A DNA stretch of 64,000 nucleotides from Microbacterium allomyrinae (GCF_020682705.1 NZ_JAGTTN010000002.1:641440-705439); one strand, 5' to 3'; positions 28,030 to 39,100 are shown, counted from the stretch's first letter. The notes: a model not told the origin generated them from the sequence alone. Numbers and translations are program-made.

Positions 28030-28786
28030 GGGCGGGATTTCGCAGGATGCCGAGACCTGAGATCTCGACTTCGACGGTGTCGCCTGCGATGAAGGGCCCT
28101 ACACCGGCGGGAGTGCCCGTGAGGATGACGTCACCCGGCAGCAGAGTGAACGCGGCCGAGGCGTACGCGATGACGTCGGCGAGCGAGAAGATCATGTCGC
28201 TGATCGGACCCTGCTGGCGAACCTCGCCGTTGACGCGCGTCGTCACGACTGCGTCGCCCGCCGGATCGAAGTCGGTCTCGATAGCGGGCCCCAGCGGGCA
28301 GAAGGTGTCGAACCCCTTCGCCCGCGCCCACTGCCCGTCGCTCTTCTGCAGATCGCGCGCGGTGACGTCGTTGGCGATGGTGTAGCCGAACACATAGTCC
28401 AGCGCCCGCTCGGACGGGACGTTCTTCGCGATGCGGCCGATGACCGCGGCGAGTTCGCCCTCGAAGTCGACTCGATCGGACTGCGGCGGCAGCACGATGG
28501 CGTCACCCGGACCGATCACAGAGGTGTTCGGCTTGAGGAACAGCAACGGCTCGACGGGTACGTCGTTGCCGAGCTCCGCGGCATGATCGCGGTAGTTGCG
28601 CCCGACGCACACTACTTTGGAGCGCGGAATGACGGGAGCCAGCAGAGCGACGTCGGCCAGCGGCACACGCTCGCCGGTCGTGTCGTAGCCCGAGAACATC
28701 GGGTCGCCCGAGAGGACGACCAGCTCGCCCTCGTCGACGATCCCGAATCTGATGGCGTCATTGTGGCTGAAGCGCGCGATCCTCAC
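28019..28786 (-). CDS. Fumarylacetoacetate hydrolase-family protein
   Basis: The 255-residue protein is an FAH-fold enzyme that acts on 2-oxo or acyl-pyruvate substrates, with divalent metal. Visible elements are [13 protein letters not shown] near residue 60, the metal-binding ExE in [13 protein letters not shown], and [15 protein letters not shown]. Length suits the small decarboxylase/hydratase (COG0179) group. It may serve oxaloacetate decarboxylation or a degradation pathway. It overlaps the MFS gene downstream. A hairpin at 28816 separates it from ilvE. Confidence 0.87.
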   Translation of the reverse strand: MRIARFSHNDAIRFGIVDEGELVVLSGDPMFSGYDTTGERVPLADVALLAPVIPRSKVVCVGRNYRDHAAELGNDVPVEPLLFLKPNTSVIGPGDAIVLPPQSDRVDFEGELAAVIGRIAKNVPSERALDYVFGYTIANDVTARDLQKSDGQWARAKGFDTFCPLGPAIETDFDPAGDAVVTTRVNGEVRQQGPISDMIFSLADVIAYASAAFTLLPGDVILTGTPAGVGPFIAGDTVEVEISGLGILRNPARDA

Positions 28787-28815
28787 GCGTTCAGCCTAGC
28801 CACACGCCCCGACGC

Positions 28816-28850
28816 CCGCGGCCCTCCGGACGAGGTCCGAGGGGCCGCGG
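28816..28850. terminator. Probable terminator after ilvE
   Basis: A nearly perfect stem, CCGCGGCCCTCCGGAC against GGTCCGAGGGGCCGCGG, has one bulge and a 2- to 3-base loop. It is in the 82-bp gap between ilvE and the FAH-family gene. No long T-run follows, so strength is uncertain. Confidence 0.6.
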
Positions 28851-28868
28851 TGCGCAGAGCCGATGGGA

Positions 28869-29975
28869 TCAGCCGTCGAGGCGCACGAGCCAGCCGTGCT
28901 TGTCCTCACGACGCCCGTACTGGATGTCGGTGAGCTCCTCGCGCAGCGAGAGCGCCAGCTCGCCCGTCGGCTGCTCGTCGATGAAGTCCTTGCCCTTGAG
29001 CACGCCGATCGGGGTGACCACGGCGGCGGTACCGCACGCGAACACCTCGACGATGTCGCCGGACGCGACGCCATCACGCCATTCGCCGAGCGAGACCGCA
29101 CGCCCTTCGACCTTGTGCCCGCGGTCGGCCGCGAGCTGCAGGATCGAGTCGCGGGTGATCCCCTCGAGGATCGACGGCGAGGCCGGCGTGACGATCGTGC
29201 CGTCCTTGTAGACGAAGACGACGTTCATTCCGCCGAGCTCCTCGACGTTGCCGTCCTGGTCGAGGAACACGACCTGGTCGCACTCGTTCTCGTACGCCTC
29301 GGACTGCGGCAGGAGGCTTGCGGCATAGTTACCGCCCGTCTTGGCCGCGCCCGTGCCGCCCTTGCCGGCGCGCGCGTAGTCCTCGCTGAGCCAGATCGAC
29401 ACCGGCTGAACGCCGCCCTTGAAGTAGGCGCCCGCGGGAGACGCGATCACGTAGTAGCCGACCTTGTGCGCGGGACGCACCCCCAGGAACGCCTCTTTGG
29501 CGAACATGAACGGCCGCAGGTACAGACTCTGATCCTCGCCCGACGGCACCCAGGCGCCGTCGATCGCGACGAGTTCGCGCAGCGACTGGACGAAGTACGA
29601 CACCGGCAGCTCGGGAAGCGCGAGCCGGCGAGCGGAGCGCTGCAGGCGGCGTCCGTTCTGGTCGGGCCGGAACGTGTGGATCGAGCCATCGGCGTGGCGG
29701 TACGCCTTGATGCCCTCGAAGATCTCCTGGCCGTAGTGCAGCACAGCCGCCGCCGGATCGAGCGACAGCGGACCGTACGGCTGCACCCTCGGACGGTGCC
29801 AGCCGCCGCCGACCGACCAGCAGATGTCGACCATGTGGTCGGTGAAGCTGGTGCCGAAGCCGGGATTGACGAGAATCTCGTCGCGTTGCGCGGCGGACTT
29901 CGCGTTGAGGTTGCGGGACACGGTGAACTCGAGCGGGGCGAGTCCGGTGTCGGGGTCGGAGTCGATGAGCGTCAT
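28869..29975 (-). CDS. ilvE: Branched-chain amino acid aminotransferase
   Basis: IlvE transaminates 2-ketoisocaproate, 2-ketoisovalerate and 3-methyl-2-oxopentanoate to Leu, Val and Ile. The 368-residue length is typical of the PLP fold-type IV family. The pattern HYGQEIFEGIKAYR is near residue 80. The PLP lysine lies in GAAKTGGNYAASLLP, and EELGGMNVVFV follows. It is 63 bp downstream of leuB, the preceding leucine-pathway step, so co-transcription is likely. Terminator hairpin at 28816. Confidence 0.95.
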   Translation of the reverse strand: MTLIDSDPDTGLAPLEFTVSRNLNAKSAAQRDEILVNPGFGTSFTDHMVDICWSVGGGWHRPRVQPYGPLSLDPAAAVLHYGQEIFEGIKAYRHADGSIHTFRPDQNGRRLQRSARRLALPELPVSYFVQSLRELVAIDGAWVPSGEDQSLYLRPFMFAKEAFLGVRPAHKVGYYVIASPAGAYFKGGVQPVSIWLSEDYARAGKGGTGAAKTGGNYAASLLPQSEAYENECDQVVFLDQDGNVEELGGMNVVFVYKDGTIVTPASPSILEGITRDSILQLAADRGHKVEGRAVSLGEWRDGVASGDIVEVFACGTAAVVTPIGVLKGKDFIDEQPTGELALSLREELTDIQYGRREDKHGWLVRLDG

Positions 29976-30038
29976 GACGGAGCCTGTGCTTTCGTGCGGA
30001 GCGATCCGCTGGAGGGAGAGGCGCTTGCCGTTTCCAGA

Positions 30039-31106
30039 TTACGCCTGGAGGCGATCGACGATGGCGTCACCGATCTGCGCCGTGCTGCGGGCGGCCTGGC
30101 CCCGGATCGCGAGGTCATCCTCGACAGCGGTGGTGACGCGCTGTGCTTCGTCCCGCAGCCCGAGATGGTCGAGCAGCAGCGAGACGGAGAGGATCGCGGC
30201 CGTGGGGTCGGCCTTCTGCTGGCCTGCGATGTCGGGCGCCGAACCGTGGACGGGCTCGAACATCGAAGGGAACGCGCCGTCGGGGTTGATGTTGCCCGAA
30301 GCAGCGAGACCGATGCCACCGGTGACGGCGCCGGCCAGGTCCGTGAGGATGTCGCCGAAGAGGTTGTCGGTGACGATCACGTCGAAACGGCCCGGGTTCG
30401 TGACCAGGAAGATCGTTGCCGCGTCGACGTGCAGGTAGTCTACGGCGACCTCGGGGTGCTCCGTCGCCACCTCGTCGACGATGCGCTTGTAGATGCCGCC
30501 CGCGTGCACGAGCACGTTGGTCTTGTGCACGAGCGTCACCTTCTTGCCGCGCCGCTCGGCGAGGTCGAACGCGTAGCGAACGACACGCTCGACGCCGAAG
30601 GCGGTGTTGACGGATGTCTCGTTCGCCACCTCGTGCGGCGTGCCGCGGCGGATCGATCCGCCGTTGCCGACATAGGGGCCCTCGGTGCCCTCGCGCACGA
30701 CGACGAAATCGATGTCGCCGGGAGCCGCCAGCGGCCCGGGCACGCCCGGATAGAGCTTCGACGGGCGCAGATTGACGTAGTGGTCGAGCTCGAAGCGCAG
30801 CTTCAGCAGCAGACCGCGCTCGATGTTGGCGTCCTTCAGGCGAGGATCGCCCGGCACTCCCCCGACCGCGCCGAGCAGGATCGCGTCGTGCCCCGCGATC
30901 GCCTCGAGATCGGCATCCGTCAGCGTGTCGCCGGTCTCGAGGAATCGAGCCGCTCCCAGGGAGAAGCGCGTCTTCTCGAAACGCACGCCGCTGGAGGCGG
31001 TCGCGGCGTCGAGCACCTTCTCCGCCTCGGTGATGACCTCGGGGCCGATGCCGTCACCCGGGATGACGGCCAGCTTCACGAGACTGGATTGCTGCACACG
31101 CGACAT
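30039..31106 (-). CDS. leuB: 3-isopropylmalate dehydrogenase
   Basis: LeuB oxidatively decarboxylates 3-isopropylmalate to 2-oxoisocaproate with NAD. The 355-residue chain has [11 protein letters not shown] at the start, [15 protein letters not shown], and [17 protein letters not shown], which hold the substrate, metal and cofactor residues. It starts only 7 bp after the stop of the DHA2 exporter upstream, so part of its transcription could come from the exporter promoter. Leucine synthesis is thus spread over leuCD at 12 kb and leuB here. Confidence 0.95.
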   Translation of the reverse strand: MSRVQQSSLVKLAVIPGDGIGPEVITEAEKVLDAATASSGVRFEKTRFSLGAARFLETGDTLTDADLEAIAGHDAILLGAVGGVPGDPRLKDANIERGLLLKLRFELDHYVNLRPSKLYPGVPGPLAAPGDIDFVVVREGTEGPYVGNGGSIRRGTPHEVANETSVNTAFGVERVVRYAFDLAERRGKKVTLVHKTNVLVHAGGIYKRIVDEVATEHPEVAVDYLHVDAATIFLVTNPGRFDVIVTDNLFGDILTDLAGAVTGGIGLAASGNINPDGAFPSMFEPVHGSAPDIAGQQKADPTAAILSVSLLLDHLGLRDEAQRVTTAVEDDLAIRGQAARSTAQIGDAIVDRLQA

Positions 31107-31113
31107 GGTGCTC

Positions 31114-32655
31114 CTACGACTTCTTGCGGGACCCTCCCAGGGTAGTGGCCGCGACGACCGCCGCGATCACGACCAGCCCCGCGCCGATGAGCGCGGTGAC
31201 GGTGACTCCGGCATCGAACGCGTGCGCGGCGGCTTCCTGCAGGGCGGCACCGGTGACCCCGCCGATCGAGTCGGCAGCGTGGACCGCGCCGGCGAGAGTC
31301 TCCTCCGCTGCGTCGGCCGCGGCATCCGGAACTCCGGCGGGAACGACGAGATTCGTGCGGTAGAGCGCCGTCAGGATGCCGCCCAGCACGGTGGTGCCGA
31401 GCACTGCGCCCAGTTCGTACGCGGTTTCGGAGACAGCGCTGGCCGCTCCCGCCTTCTGCGGCGGAGCGCTAGCGAGCACGAGTTCGTTCGACACGGTCTC
31501 GGCCGCACCGATGCCGATGCCGAGCGCGGCGAACGCCGCCACGAGTGCACCGATGCTGTCGGGACCGGTGGCGAAGGCGACCATCAGGTAACCCGCGAAG
31601 GAGAATGCCAGCGCGATCGGGACCACGACGCGTGCAGGCCACTTCTTGGCGATCGGCACGACCACGAGCCCCGCCACGATCATCAGCCCGAGGCCGGGCA
31701 CGAGGGCGAGGCCGGCCTGCATCGGCGAGAGGCCGACGATCAGCTGCAGGTGCTGTGCGACGAAGAACAGGAATCCGACGAGCGCGATCACGCTGAGCAG
31801 ATTCACCAGCAGCGCGCCGCTGAACGTGCCCTGACGGAAGAGGCGCATGTCGAGCATCGGCTGCGCGGCATGCAGCTGACGACGCACGAACAGGATGCCG
31901 AAGCCGATGCCGAGGAGCGCGGGAAGCCACGCCGTCATGACCGGACCATGGACGGCGAGTTCCTTGATCCCATAGACCACCGGGATCATCGTGGCCATCG
32001 ACAGGACGATGCTGATCGGGTCGATGCGCCCCGGATTCGGATCGCGACTCTCGGGGACCAGGATCGGCGCGAGCACGAGCAGCGGCACGAGGACCGGGAC
32101 GGCCATCAGGAACACCGAACCCCAGGCGAAGTGCTCGAGCAGGACACCGCCGACGATGGGTCCGAGGGCGGAACCCGCCGAGAACATCGACGCCCACACC
32201 GCGATCGCGAGTCGGCGCTGGTCGCGGTCGGTGAAGATGCTCCGCAGCAGCGACAGCGTGGACGGCATCAGCATCGCACCGAACACGCCCATCCCGGCGC
32301 GCGCGGCGATCAGAAGCGCCGCGGTCGGCGCGAAGGCGGCGAGTGCGGACACCGCGGCGAAGCCGGTCGCGCCGATGAGCAGCATCCGCCTCCGCCCGAA
32401 GCGGTCGCCGAGCGTGCCCATGGTCACCAGCAGTCCCGCGAGCACGAGCGGATAAGCATCGATGATCCACAGCTGTTGGGTGCTCGTCGGCTCGAGATCG
32501 AGCGCGATCGACGGCAGCGCGAAGCTCAGCACCGTGTTGTCGACCGAGACGAGCAGCACGGGCAGCATCAGCACGACGAGTGCGATCCAGCCGCGCCAGC
32601 CGACCCGACGGCCCTGAGCGTCGGCGAGGGAGATTTCCTGAGTGAGAGTCATCAT
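31114..32655 (-). CDS. MFS multidrug exporter, DHA2 family (14 segments)
   Basis: The 513-residue protein has about fourteen hydrophobic segments and DHA2 motifs: [42 protein letters not shown] (motif A) and [13 protein letters not shown] (motif C, antiporter type). It resembles Stp/QacA-like drug exporters. A TetR gene is divergent, with a 7-6-7 palindrome 5 bp before the start codon; no ribosome-binding site is visible there, so the transcript may be leaderless. The leuB gene starts 7 bp downstream. The natural substrate is unknown. Confidence 0.88.
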   Translation of the reverse strand: MMTLTQEISLADAQGRRVGWRGWIALVVLMLPVLLVSVDNTVLSFALPSIALDLEPTSTQQLWIIDAYPLVLAGLLVTMGTLGDRFGRRRMLLIGATGFAAVSALAAFAPTAALLIAARAGMGVFGAMLMPSTLSLLRSIFTDRDQRRLAIAVWASMFSAGSALGPIVGGVLLEHFAWGSVFLMAVPVLVPLLVLAPILVPESRDPNPGRIDPISIVLSMATMIPVVYGIKELAVHGPVMTAWLPALLGIGFGILFVRRQLHAAQPMLDMRLFRQGTFSGALLVNLLSVIALVGFLFFVAQHLQLIVGLSPMQAGLALVPGLGLMIVAGLVVVPIAKKWPARVVVPIALAFSFAGYLMVAFATGPDSIGALVAAFAALGIGIGAAETVSNELVLASAPPQKAGAASAVSETAYELGAVLGTTVLGGILTALYRTNLVVPAGVPDAAADAAEETLAGAVHAADSIGGVTGAALQEAAAHAFDAGVTVTALIGAGLVVIAAVVAATTLGGSRKKS

Positions 32656-32660
32656 GTTTC

Positions 32661-32680
32661 TATACCGTCCAGCCGGTATA
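32661..32680. promoter_or_regulatory. Candidate TetR operator between exporter and tetR
   Basis: TATACCG at 32661-32667, a 6-base spacer, and CGGTATA at 32674-32680 form a perfect inverted repeat. It ends 5 bp from the exporter start codon and is 40 bp before the TetR GTG. TATAGT at 32677-32682 suits a -10 element of the TetR promoter, so binding would block both. Confidence 0.72.
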
Positions 32681-32720
32681 GTATCAGGATGCCGAAGCCC
32701 TTGTCGATACGATCGAGACC

Positions 32721-33266
32721 GTGAGCCGACCGCCCCTCGCCCGAGAGAAGGTGCTCGACGCGTTCGAGGCGATCCTCATCGATGCCGGCGAACGGGCCGC
32801 GACGATGGATGCGACCGCGCGAGCCGCCGGGGTCTCCAAGGGAGGTCTCCTGTACCACTTCGCCTCCAAGGAGGCACTCGAGGGCGCCATCGTCGAGCGA
32901 CTGCGCGCTCTCGTCGACGCGGACGTCACCCAGATGGCCGCTGCCGCAGAAGGGCCGATCGCCTACTTCCTGCGCACGTCCGTGATGGAGAACGACCCGC
33001 TCGATCGGGCGATCCTCGCGTCGTCTCGCCTCGCACAAGGCGGCAACCAGCCGGCACGCGAGGTGCTGCGAGAGATCCGCGAGCGCTGGGCCGACGCGCT
33101 GCGTGCACATGCAAAAGACGCCACGGCGCTCGACCTCGTCATGCTCGTCAGTGACGGGCTCTACTTCAACAACGCGCTCGAGGGCGGCTCGATCCCGGGG
33201 CCGGTCCCCCAGGGCGCCGAACTCGATGCGCTCATCGCGCTCGTCGAACGAGCGGCACGCGCCTGA
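32721..33266 (+). CDS. TetR-family transcriptional repressor
   Basis: The 181-residue protein starts at GTG 32721 (VSRPPLAREKVLDAFEAIL). The N-terminal helix-turn-helix (residues 28-47, TMDATARAAGVSKGGLLYHF) is classical TetR. The remainder is a helical ligand-binding domain with no recognised effector. It probably represses the divergent DHA2 exporter through the palindrome at 32661 and is released by an exported compound. It converges with serA on a 66-bp palindrome. Confidence 0.88.
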   Translation: MSRPPLAREKVLDAFEAILIDAGERAATMDATARAAGVSKGGLLYHFASKEALEGAIVERLRALVDADVTQMAAAAEGPIAYFLRTSVMENDPLDRAILASSRLAQGGNQPAREVLREIRERWADALRAHAKDATALDLVMLVSDGLYFNNALEGGSIPGPVPQGAELDALIALVERAARA

Positions 33267-33286
33267 TGTGACGCGTCTCGCACGCT

Positions 33287-33352
33287 GACCGCGGCGGGTT
33301 CCTGCGAGCGCTCCGTCGCGCGACGGAGCGCTCGCAGGAACCCGCCGCGGTC
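33287..33352. repeat. 66-bp perfect palindrome, probable bidirectional terminator
   Basis: The 33 bases from 33287 are exactly complementary in reverse to 33320-33352, with the centre at 33319/33320 (TCGCGCGA is itself palindromic). As RNA this forms a stem of about 31 bp with a 4-base loop. It lies 21 bp past the tetR stop and 34 bp past the serA stop, between two convergent genes. No T-run follows. An ordinary terminator role fits, but the length is unusual. Confidence 0.85.
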
Positions 33353-33386
33353 GTGCGCAGGGCGCGGCGCCTGCCGGCGCCGCGAC

Positions 33387-34991
33387 TCAGGACTCGGTGA
33401 TCTCGATCTGCCGGAACAGGTCGGCCTCGATAGCCGCACTCACCTCGTCGAGCAGTTCGTCGGGCACGGGCGAGTCGACCGTCAGCACCGAAAGGGCCTG
33501 GCCGCCAGCGGCGCGGCGCGCGATCTGCATGCCGGCGATGTTGATGCCCGCATCGCCGAACTTCTGGCCGTAGACAGCGACGATGCCCGGGCGATCGGTG
33601 TAGACCATCACGACGTGGTGCTGCTCGATGGGCAGCTCGATCGCGTAGTCGTTGATGCCGACCAGCTTCTCGATCTGCTTGGTGCCGGTGAGGGTTCCCG
33701 ACACCGACAGCTGCGAACCGTCCGACAGTGCACCGCGCAGCGTGATGATGTTGCGATACTCGGGGCTGTCCTCGTCGACGAGCAGTCGCACCTCGACGCC
33801 GCGCTGCTCGGCGAGCAGCGGCGCGTTCACGTACGACACCGTCTCGCTGACGATGTTGGTGAACACGCCCTTCAGCGCCGCCAGCTTGAGAACGCTCACG
33901 TCGTACGCGTTGAGCTCGCCGTGCACCTCGACGTCGAGGCTCGTGAGCGGCGAGTGAGCGAGGGCGGCGAAGATCTGACCGAGCTTCTCGACGAGCGGGA
34001 TGCCGGGACGGACGTACGGGTCGATGACGCCGCCGGCGACGTTCACTGCATCGGGCACCAGCTCACCGCCGAGGGCGAGACGGACGGACTTCGCGACCGA
34101 AACGCCCGCCTTCTCCTGCGCCTCGTCGGTGGACGCACCGAGGTGAGGGGTGACGACGACGTTGGGGAGGTCGAGAAGCATGCGCGCCGACCCGTTCTCG
34201 ACGGGCGGCTCGGTCGTGAAGACGTCGAGTCCGGCACCGGCGATCTCGCCGGTCGTCAGCGCCTTGAACAGTGCCTCCTCGTCGATGAGACCGCCGCGCG
34301 CGACGTTCACGACGAATGCCGACCGCTTCATCCGCTGGAATTCCGGGATGCCGATCATGCCCGTCGTCTCGGGGGTCTTCGGCATGTGGATCGTGACGAA
34401 GTCGCTCTCTGCGAGCAGCTCGTCGAGGCTCAGCAGCTGCACGCCGAGCTGCTGCGCGCGAGCGCTGGTCACGTACGGGTCGAAGGCCACGACACGCATG
34501 TCGAACGCCTGCAGGCGAGCCGCGATCAGCGCGCCGATGCGGCCGAGGCCGATGATGCCCACGGTCTTCTCGAAGAGCTCGGTGCCGGTGTAGGCGCTGC
34601 GCTTCCACAGCCCGTCGGCGAGTGACGCGTGCGCGGCCGGAATGCGGCGCGCGAGGCTGAGGATATGGCCCACGGTCAGCTCGGCGGCCGAGATGATGTT
34701 CGAGGTCGGCGCATTGACGACCATGACGCCGGCAGTGGTGGCGGTCTTGATGTCGACGTTGTCGAGTCCGACGCCGGCACGCGCGACGACCTTGAGGAGC
34801 GGCGCAGCGGCGATGGCCTCCGCGTCGATCTTCGTGGCCGAGCGCACCAGCACGGCATTCGCGTCCGCGAGGGCGCTGAGCAGCGCCGGACGGTCGGTGC
34901 CGTCGACCTTTCGGACGTCGAAATCGGGGCCGAGGGCATCGATCGTTGCGGGAGACAGCTCTTCGGCGATCAGGACGACAGGCTTCGTCAC
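33387..34991 (-). CDS. serA: D-3-phosphoglycerate dehydrogenase
   Basis: SerA oxidises 3-phosphoglycerate, the first step of serine synthesis. The 534-residue protein is the long actinobacterial form: substrate and NAD domains (GIIGLGRIGALIAARL near residue 147, with catalytic elements RGGLIDEEAL and TPHLGASTDEAQ), an intervening domain, and a C-terminal ACT domain from about residue 460 (PGIVAVYGQKFGDAGINIAG). The ACT domain mediates serine feedback in relatives such as M. tuberculosis. It is monocistronic between the palindrome and a 186-bp upstream gap. A -10-like TATGAC lies near 35126. Confidence 0.95.
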   Translation of the reverse strand: MTKPVVLIAEELSPATIDALGPDFDVRKVDGTDRPALLSALADANAVLVRSATKIDAEAIAAAPLLKVVARAGVGLDNVDIKTATTAGVMVVNAPTSNIISAAELTVGHILSLARRIPAAHASLADGLWKRSAYTGTELFEKTVGIIGLGRIGALIAARLQAFDMRVVAFDPYVTSARAQQLGVQLLSLDELLAESDFVTIHMPKTPETTGMIGIPEFQRMKRSAFVVNVARGGLIDEEALFKALTTGEIAGAGLDVFTTEPPVENGSARMLLDLPNVVVTPHLGASTDEAQEKAGVSVAKSVRLALGGELVPDAVNVAGGVIDPYVRPGIPLVEKLGQIFAALAHSPLTSLDVEVHGELNAYDVSVLKLAALKGVFTNIVSETVSYVNAPLLAEQRGVEVRLLVDEDSPEYRNIITLRGALSDGSQLSVSGTLTGTKQIEKLVGINDYAIELPIEQHHVVMVYTDRPGIVAVYGQKFGDAGINIAGMQIARRAAGGQALSVLTVDSPVPDELLDEVSAAIEADLFRQIEITES

Positions 34992-35177
34992 GGATGTTTC
35001 CTTAAGGGGCGGCGCGCGACGGCGCGGGCAGTGTGCGAAGAAGGGGCAGATCGGATGCCGCGCCGCACGCCGGCGGGGGCGAGACCTGTGTCAGCTTATC
35101 GCGGGTCGAGCATCGCACCGGACCGTATGACGCTCGCCCGGGCGACAACGGAAGGGACCCGGGGCACGCTCGACGAG

Positions 35178-35549
35178 TCAGCCGACGAGCGACGTCGTGT
35201 TCAGAGTCGTATACGCGACCACGTTCAGCCAGAAGACCGCGACGAGTGCGAGCCCGGTCACCATCACGAGGAACAGCTCATGCGCGGCGCGACGGTGAGC
35301 CAGCGCGAACGCCGCCCCCCAGACCAGCAGCGGGAAGAGGGCGGCGAAGATCCACACGAACCACCCGAGCGCATTCAGCGACATTCCGGCATCGCCGTAG
35401 AAGTCCAGCGTCTCGACCAGATTGCCGATCGCGTTCCACACGGCGTACGCATAGAACAGGCCGGTCAGGCCGGCGATCGTCACCACGAGCCAGAGCGGTG
35501 ACCTGCGCGACGGAGCGGATGCCGCGGCGTTCGTCTTCGACTCGGTCAT
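35178..35549 (-). CDS. Small integral membrane protein, function unknown
   Basis: The 123-residue product has about three hydrophobic segments after a short polar N-terminus (MTESKTNAAASAPSRRSP). I do not recognise a family. ATG 35549 overlaps the stop of the upstream gene by ATGA, so the two are translated as a pair. The longer open frame to 35699 runs in a frame antiphase to that gene and is not used. The two together may form a membrane complex. Confidence 0.7.
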   Translation of the reverse strand: MTESKTNAAASAPSRRSPLWLVVTIAGLTGLFYAYAVWNAIGNLVETLDFYGDAGMSLNALGWFVWIFAALFPLLVWGAAFALAHRRAAHELFLVMVTGLALVAVFWLNVVAYTTLNTTSLVG

Positions 35550-36076
35550 TGTCCCACCGCTCCGATCAGCACGAACGGCCAGGGCACGAGGAGCACGACT
35601 CCTGCGGCCAGCCACGCGAATCGCACCCACACGCGCGCGGTGCGGGTGAGGAGGAAGACCGTCACGAACCAGAGGACCGGCGCGAGCGCCGCGAGCCAAA
35701 GACTCCCCTGGTACATCGCGTCGGTGACCAGGAACGGGCGCCAGCCCTGCAGGCGCAGGCCGCCGATCAGCCAGCCGATCGCGAACAGGGCGTAGACGCC
35801 GCCCAGCACTCCGAGAGTGATGAGTTCGCCGTTGCCCATCGCCGGTCTGTCGATCTCGTGGTGTGCCGTCGCGTCCGGCGTCGAGGCGGGTTCGTCGGCG
35901 GGGGCGCGTTCCGCGTCATCCGAGGGGAAGCCTTCGCTCCCTCTGCCGACGGCCGAGTACCCTTTCGGCAGCCCGGGCATCGCGCCACGCGTCTGCTCGG
36001 GAGCCGGGCCGACTTCGAGGGTCGGGTCGTCGTCACCGTCCCAGCTGAGACCGTCTTCGTCGCGTCCGGATGCCAC
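35546..36076 (-). CDS. Membrane protein with acidic N-terminal domain
   Basis: The 176-residue product begins with about 75 residues rich in Asp, Glu, Gly and Pro (SGRDEDGLSWDGDDDPTLEV), probably unstructured and cytoplasmic, followed by three hydrophobic segments. GTG 36076 is the best start, because residues before it match the downstream end of the phosphoesterase gene in another frame. It is coupled to the small membrane protein downstream. No function is evident. The gene is close to the end of the phosphoesterase (38 bp), so all three may share a transcript. Confidence 0.68.
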   Translation of the reverse strand: MASGRDEDGLSWDGDDDPTLEVGPAPEQTRGAMPGLPKGYSAVGRGSEGFPSDDAERAPADEPASTPDATAHHEIDRPAMGNGELITLGVLGGVYALFAIGWLIGGLRLQGWRPFLVTDAMYQGSLWLAALAPVLWFVTVFLLTRTARVWVRFAWLAAGVVLLVPWPFVLIGAVGQ

Positions 36077-36113
36077 GTTCCCAGCGTAGTCGGCGCCGCC
36101 GCGACGCCCCGCA

Positions 36114-39100
36114 TCAGCGCACGAGAATCGCGTCGGTCTCGACCGCCTTCGCGTACTGGAGGCCGAGGGGAACCGAGAACTCGTCGTCGTCGGCCGTGTA
36201 CCTGTGCTGAAGTCCGTGGTCGATGATGCGCCACGGCCGCTCATTCGACGCCGTCGTATCGCGCCCATCGTCGGGAACGAACTGGGCGTAGTCGTACGGG
36301 TGGCTGGCCGTCGCGTCGAGCGCGACCGAGAATGTGTCCACGGCGAGCGTGCCCGCCGCCAGATCCAGCTGCAGCAGGCGCTGGAAGCCCGTCGCGCGCT
36401 CACCGGTGGGCGTGCGGAACTCCTGGTAGTCCGCGAGCGCCTCGATCACGGTGTGTCCGGCGATGCCGCCGGCATCCTCGGTGACGACGGCGCCGAGCCC
36501 GTGGAAGTGCCCCGACAGCACGATCACGACGTTTCGGTGGGGCGCGATCACGCGCTTCCAGAGCAGATCGCCGTGAGAGACCCAGCGCGATGTCGTCGAT
36601 CGTTCGGCATCCGCCTCGGGTGACGCCGGCGTCAGATGCTCGTGCGTCGAAACGATGACGTTCGCGTCAGGATGCGCCTCGACCACACCCTCGGCCCAGG
36701 CGACCTCGCGCTCGCCGTACGCGTACGGGAGCGAGATCATCACGAAGCGCGCGCCGGCAGCCTCGAACGACGACCAGCTCGCGCTGTTGTCGCCCTCGGC
36801 GATCGGTGCGCCATACCACGGCTCGGAAAGATAGCGCTCCGGCCCGAAGTAGTCGTTGAAGAGGTCGTTGCTCACGCCGCGCTTGTTGTCGTGATTGCCG
36901 GGCAGAACGCTGTTGGGGACCCCCGCCGCGTCGAGCACCGCCTGCATCCCGGAGGCGACCACGAACTCGCGCCGGGCCCGGTCCTCCCGCTGATCGGGAT
37001 CGACCCAGTTCTGGATGAGGTCGCCGGTATGGGTGACGAAGCCGATCTTGCGGGCATCGGCGTTCGCCGCGAGCCACGCCACCTCGCTCGCGTAGACCGC
37101 GGGGTACGCCTCCGAGTAGTACTGGGTGTCGGTGATGTGTCCGATGGCCGTGTCGTAGTCCGAGGGTTTCGCGAGCCCCGGCGCATCGTCGAACGGCGAA
37201 TCGGCGCGCGGCACGACCTGCACGAGGACCTCGGCCAGGCCGTCCGGAGCCTCATCGCGACGCACCCGGCCTTCGAGATGGATGGGTGCTTCGGCCTCGG
37301 CGCTCGCGGCGGACACGGTTCCCGCCGCCGAGTCGAGCGTTCGCCAGCCGGGCGACGGCGTCGCCGGCGACCAGACCGACAGGCGCACCTCGGCGCGCCC
37401 GACCGTCCTTCCGCTCCACGTGAGCGTTTCGCCGCCGTCGGGAATCCGTACGCGCAGCCGCACGTACGGGAATCCATAGCCCTCGTCGCGCGATCTCGCC
37501 GCGCCCGCACCGACCATGCGCTCGCCCATCCCCCGGCGATCGGTGAGCGGTGCCCCTGCAGTGCCCGCGTGGACCTCGGTCACCTCGATCGGCGCGCTCC
37601 GTGAAGTCTCGAGCGTTCGTCCGGCGTCGATCGCGACGGTTCGTGCCACGATCCCCTCATCGAGCACGGCAGCCTGAGCGCTCGCGCGGGCGGACGCGAT
37701 CAGCGCGGACGCCGACACCGGCGCGATCGCGGCGACAGACCCCGGCGTAGCGGCTTCGGGCACGAAATCGGTCGCGTCGTCGCCGGTGAACGACACCCGT
37801 TGGAGTGTCTCGACACGCAGCCGGTCCACCGCGAACGTCGGCAGCGACAGGCCGTTGGTGCAGATGCTCGCCCGCTCGATGCTTCCGTCCATCTCGTTGC
37901 GGTGGAACACCCCGACGCTGTCGACACGCCGGCCCTCGGCATCCTGAACCCACACCCCTGCACCGGCGAGCTCGAGCGGCTCACGGAAGCGTGCGTCGGC
38001 GCCGCGTGCCGCGGGAGTCCCCTCCAGAGCTGCGGTCCACGCAGCGCCCGGCGCGAGCACGGTTCCGTCCGCGACCACCGCGAGATCATCCACACGACGG
38101 AAGCCGTCGGCCCCGCACGCGATCACCGACCACCCCGACAGGTCGACGCTCGCCGACCCGAAATTGGCCAGCTCCACATAGTTCTGCCGCGGCATCTCCC
38201 CGATCTGCGGGTCGGTGGCGATCTCGCTCACGGCGACCGAGCCGCGATCGCTGGAGAACTCCCGTGCCGAAAGACGCGTGTCCCGCTCCCGATTCGGGGC
38301 GCCAGGCGTTCGTGTGGAGACGATGAACACGCCGTCGGGTGTGCGCTGCCAGCTCTCGCCCGTCCGGTAATCCAAGACGCCGGCCTGCTTCGTGCGCCCC
38401 GACTGGCAGGCGGTGTCTTCGCGCGACGACACGCCGACGCCGTCGACACGCCGCCCGTCGGCGGCGACGAGGAGCGCACCCGAGACGAGATCTGCCATCG
38501 AGACCGCGATCTGCACGTCCGCCACGCCCGTGAACGACGGGCCTCCCACGACCATGCGCTGACCGGCGGCGAGCCTGTCTCCTGTCGCGAAGGTGTGCTG
38601 CAGGGATTCCGAGATGACAGCGCCCGTCGCCACGCAGCGGTAGAGCCGCCAACCGGCGAGGTCCACCGCGCTCTCGCCGGCGTTGCGCAGTTCGACGAAG
38701 TCATCGCCGTGCCCACCGGGGCCCGCCGCTGCCAGCTCGTCGATCCGCACAGTATGGTTCGGCGCCCTCGGGAACGCGTTCGGCGCACCCGGAGTCGCGG
38801 GCGCCCGCAACCAGGCGCCGTCCGTCGTCGAGGCGGTCTGCACGCGCTGCCAGCTCTCGCCGAGTGCGAAGGCGGTCGTCACCGGGAGCTCGGCCGCTCC
38901 CCCGCACTCGGACGTCATCGCCGCAGGGTCGGCCGGATAGACCGCGATGGCGTCCGCTACGGCCCCGTCGGGAGCGAGTACCACGAGACCGTAGCCTCGC
39001 TCGGGCAGCTCGCGCACCAGCGCGGCATCCCCGTCCGCCGGCCACGATGCGCCGGGACCGAGCACGGTGAACCGCTGACCGGGCGCGAGGACCACCCCGC

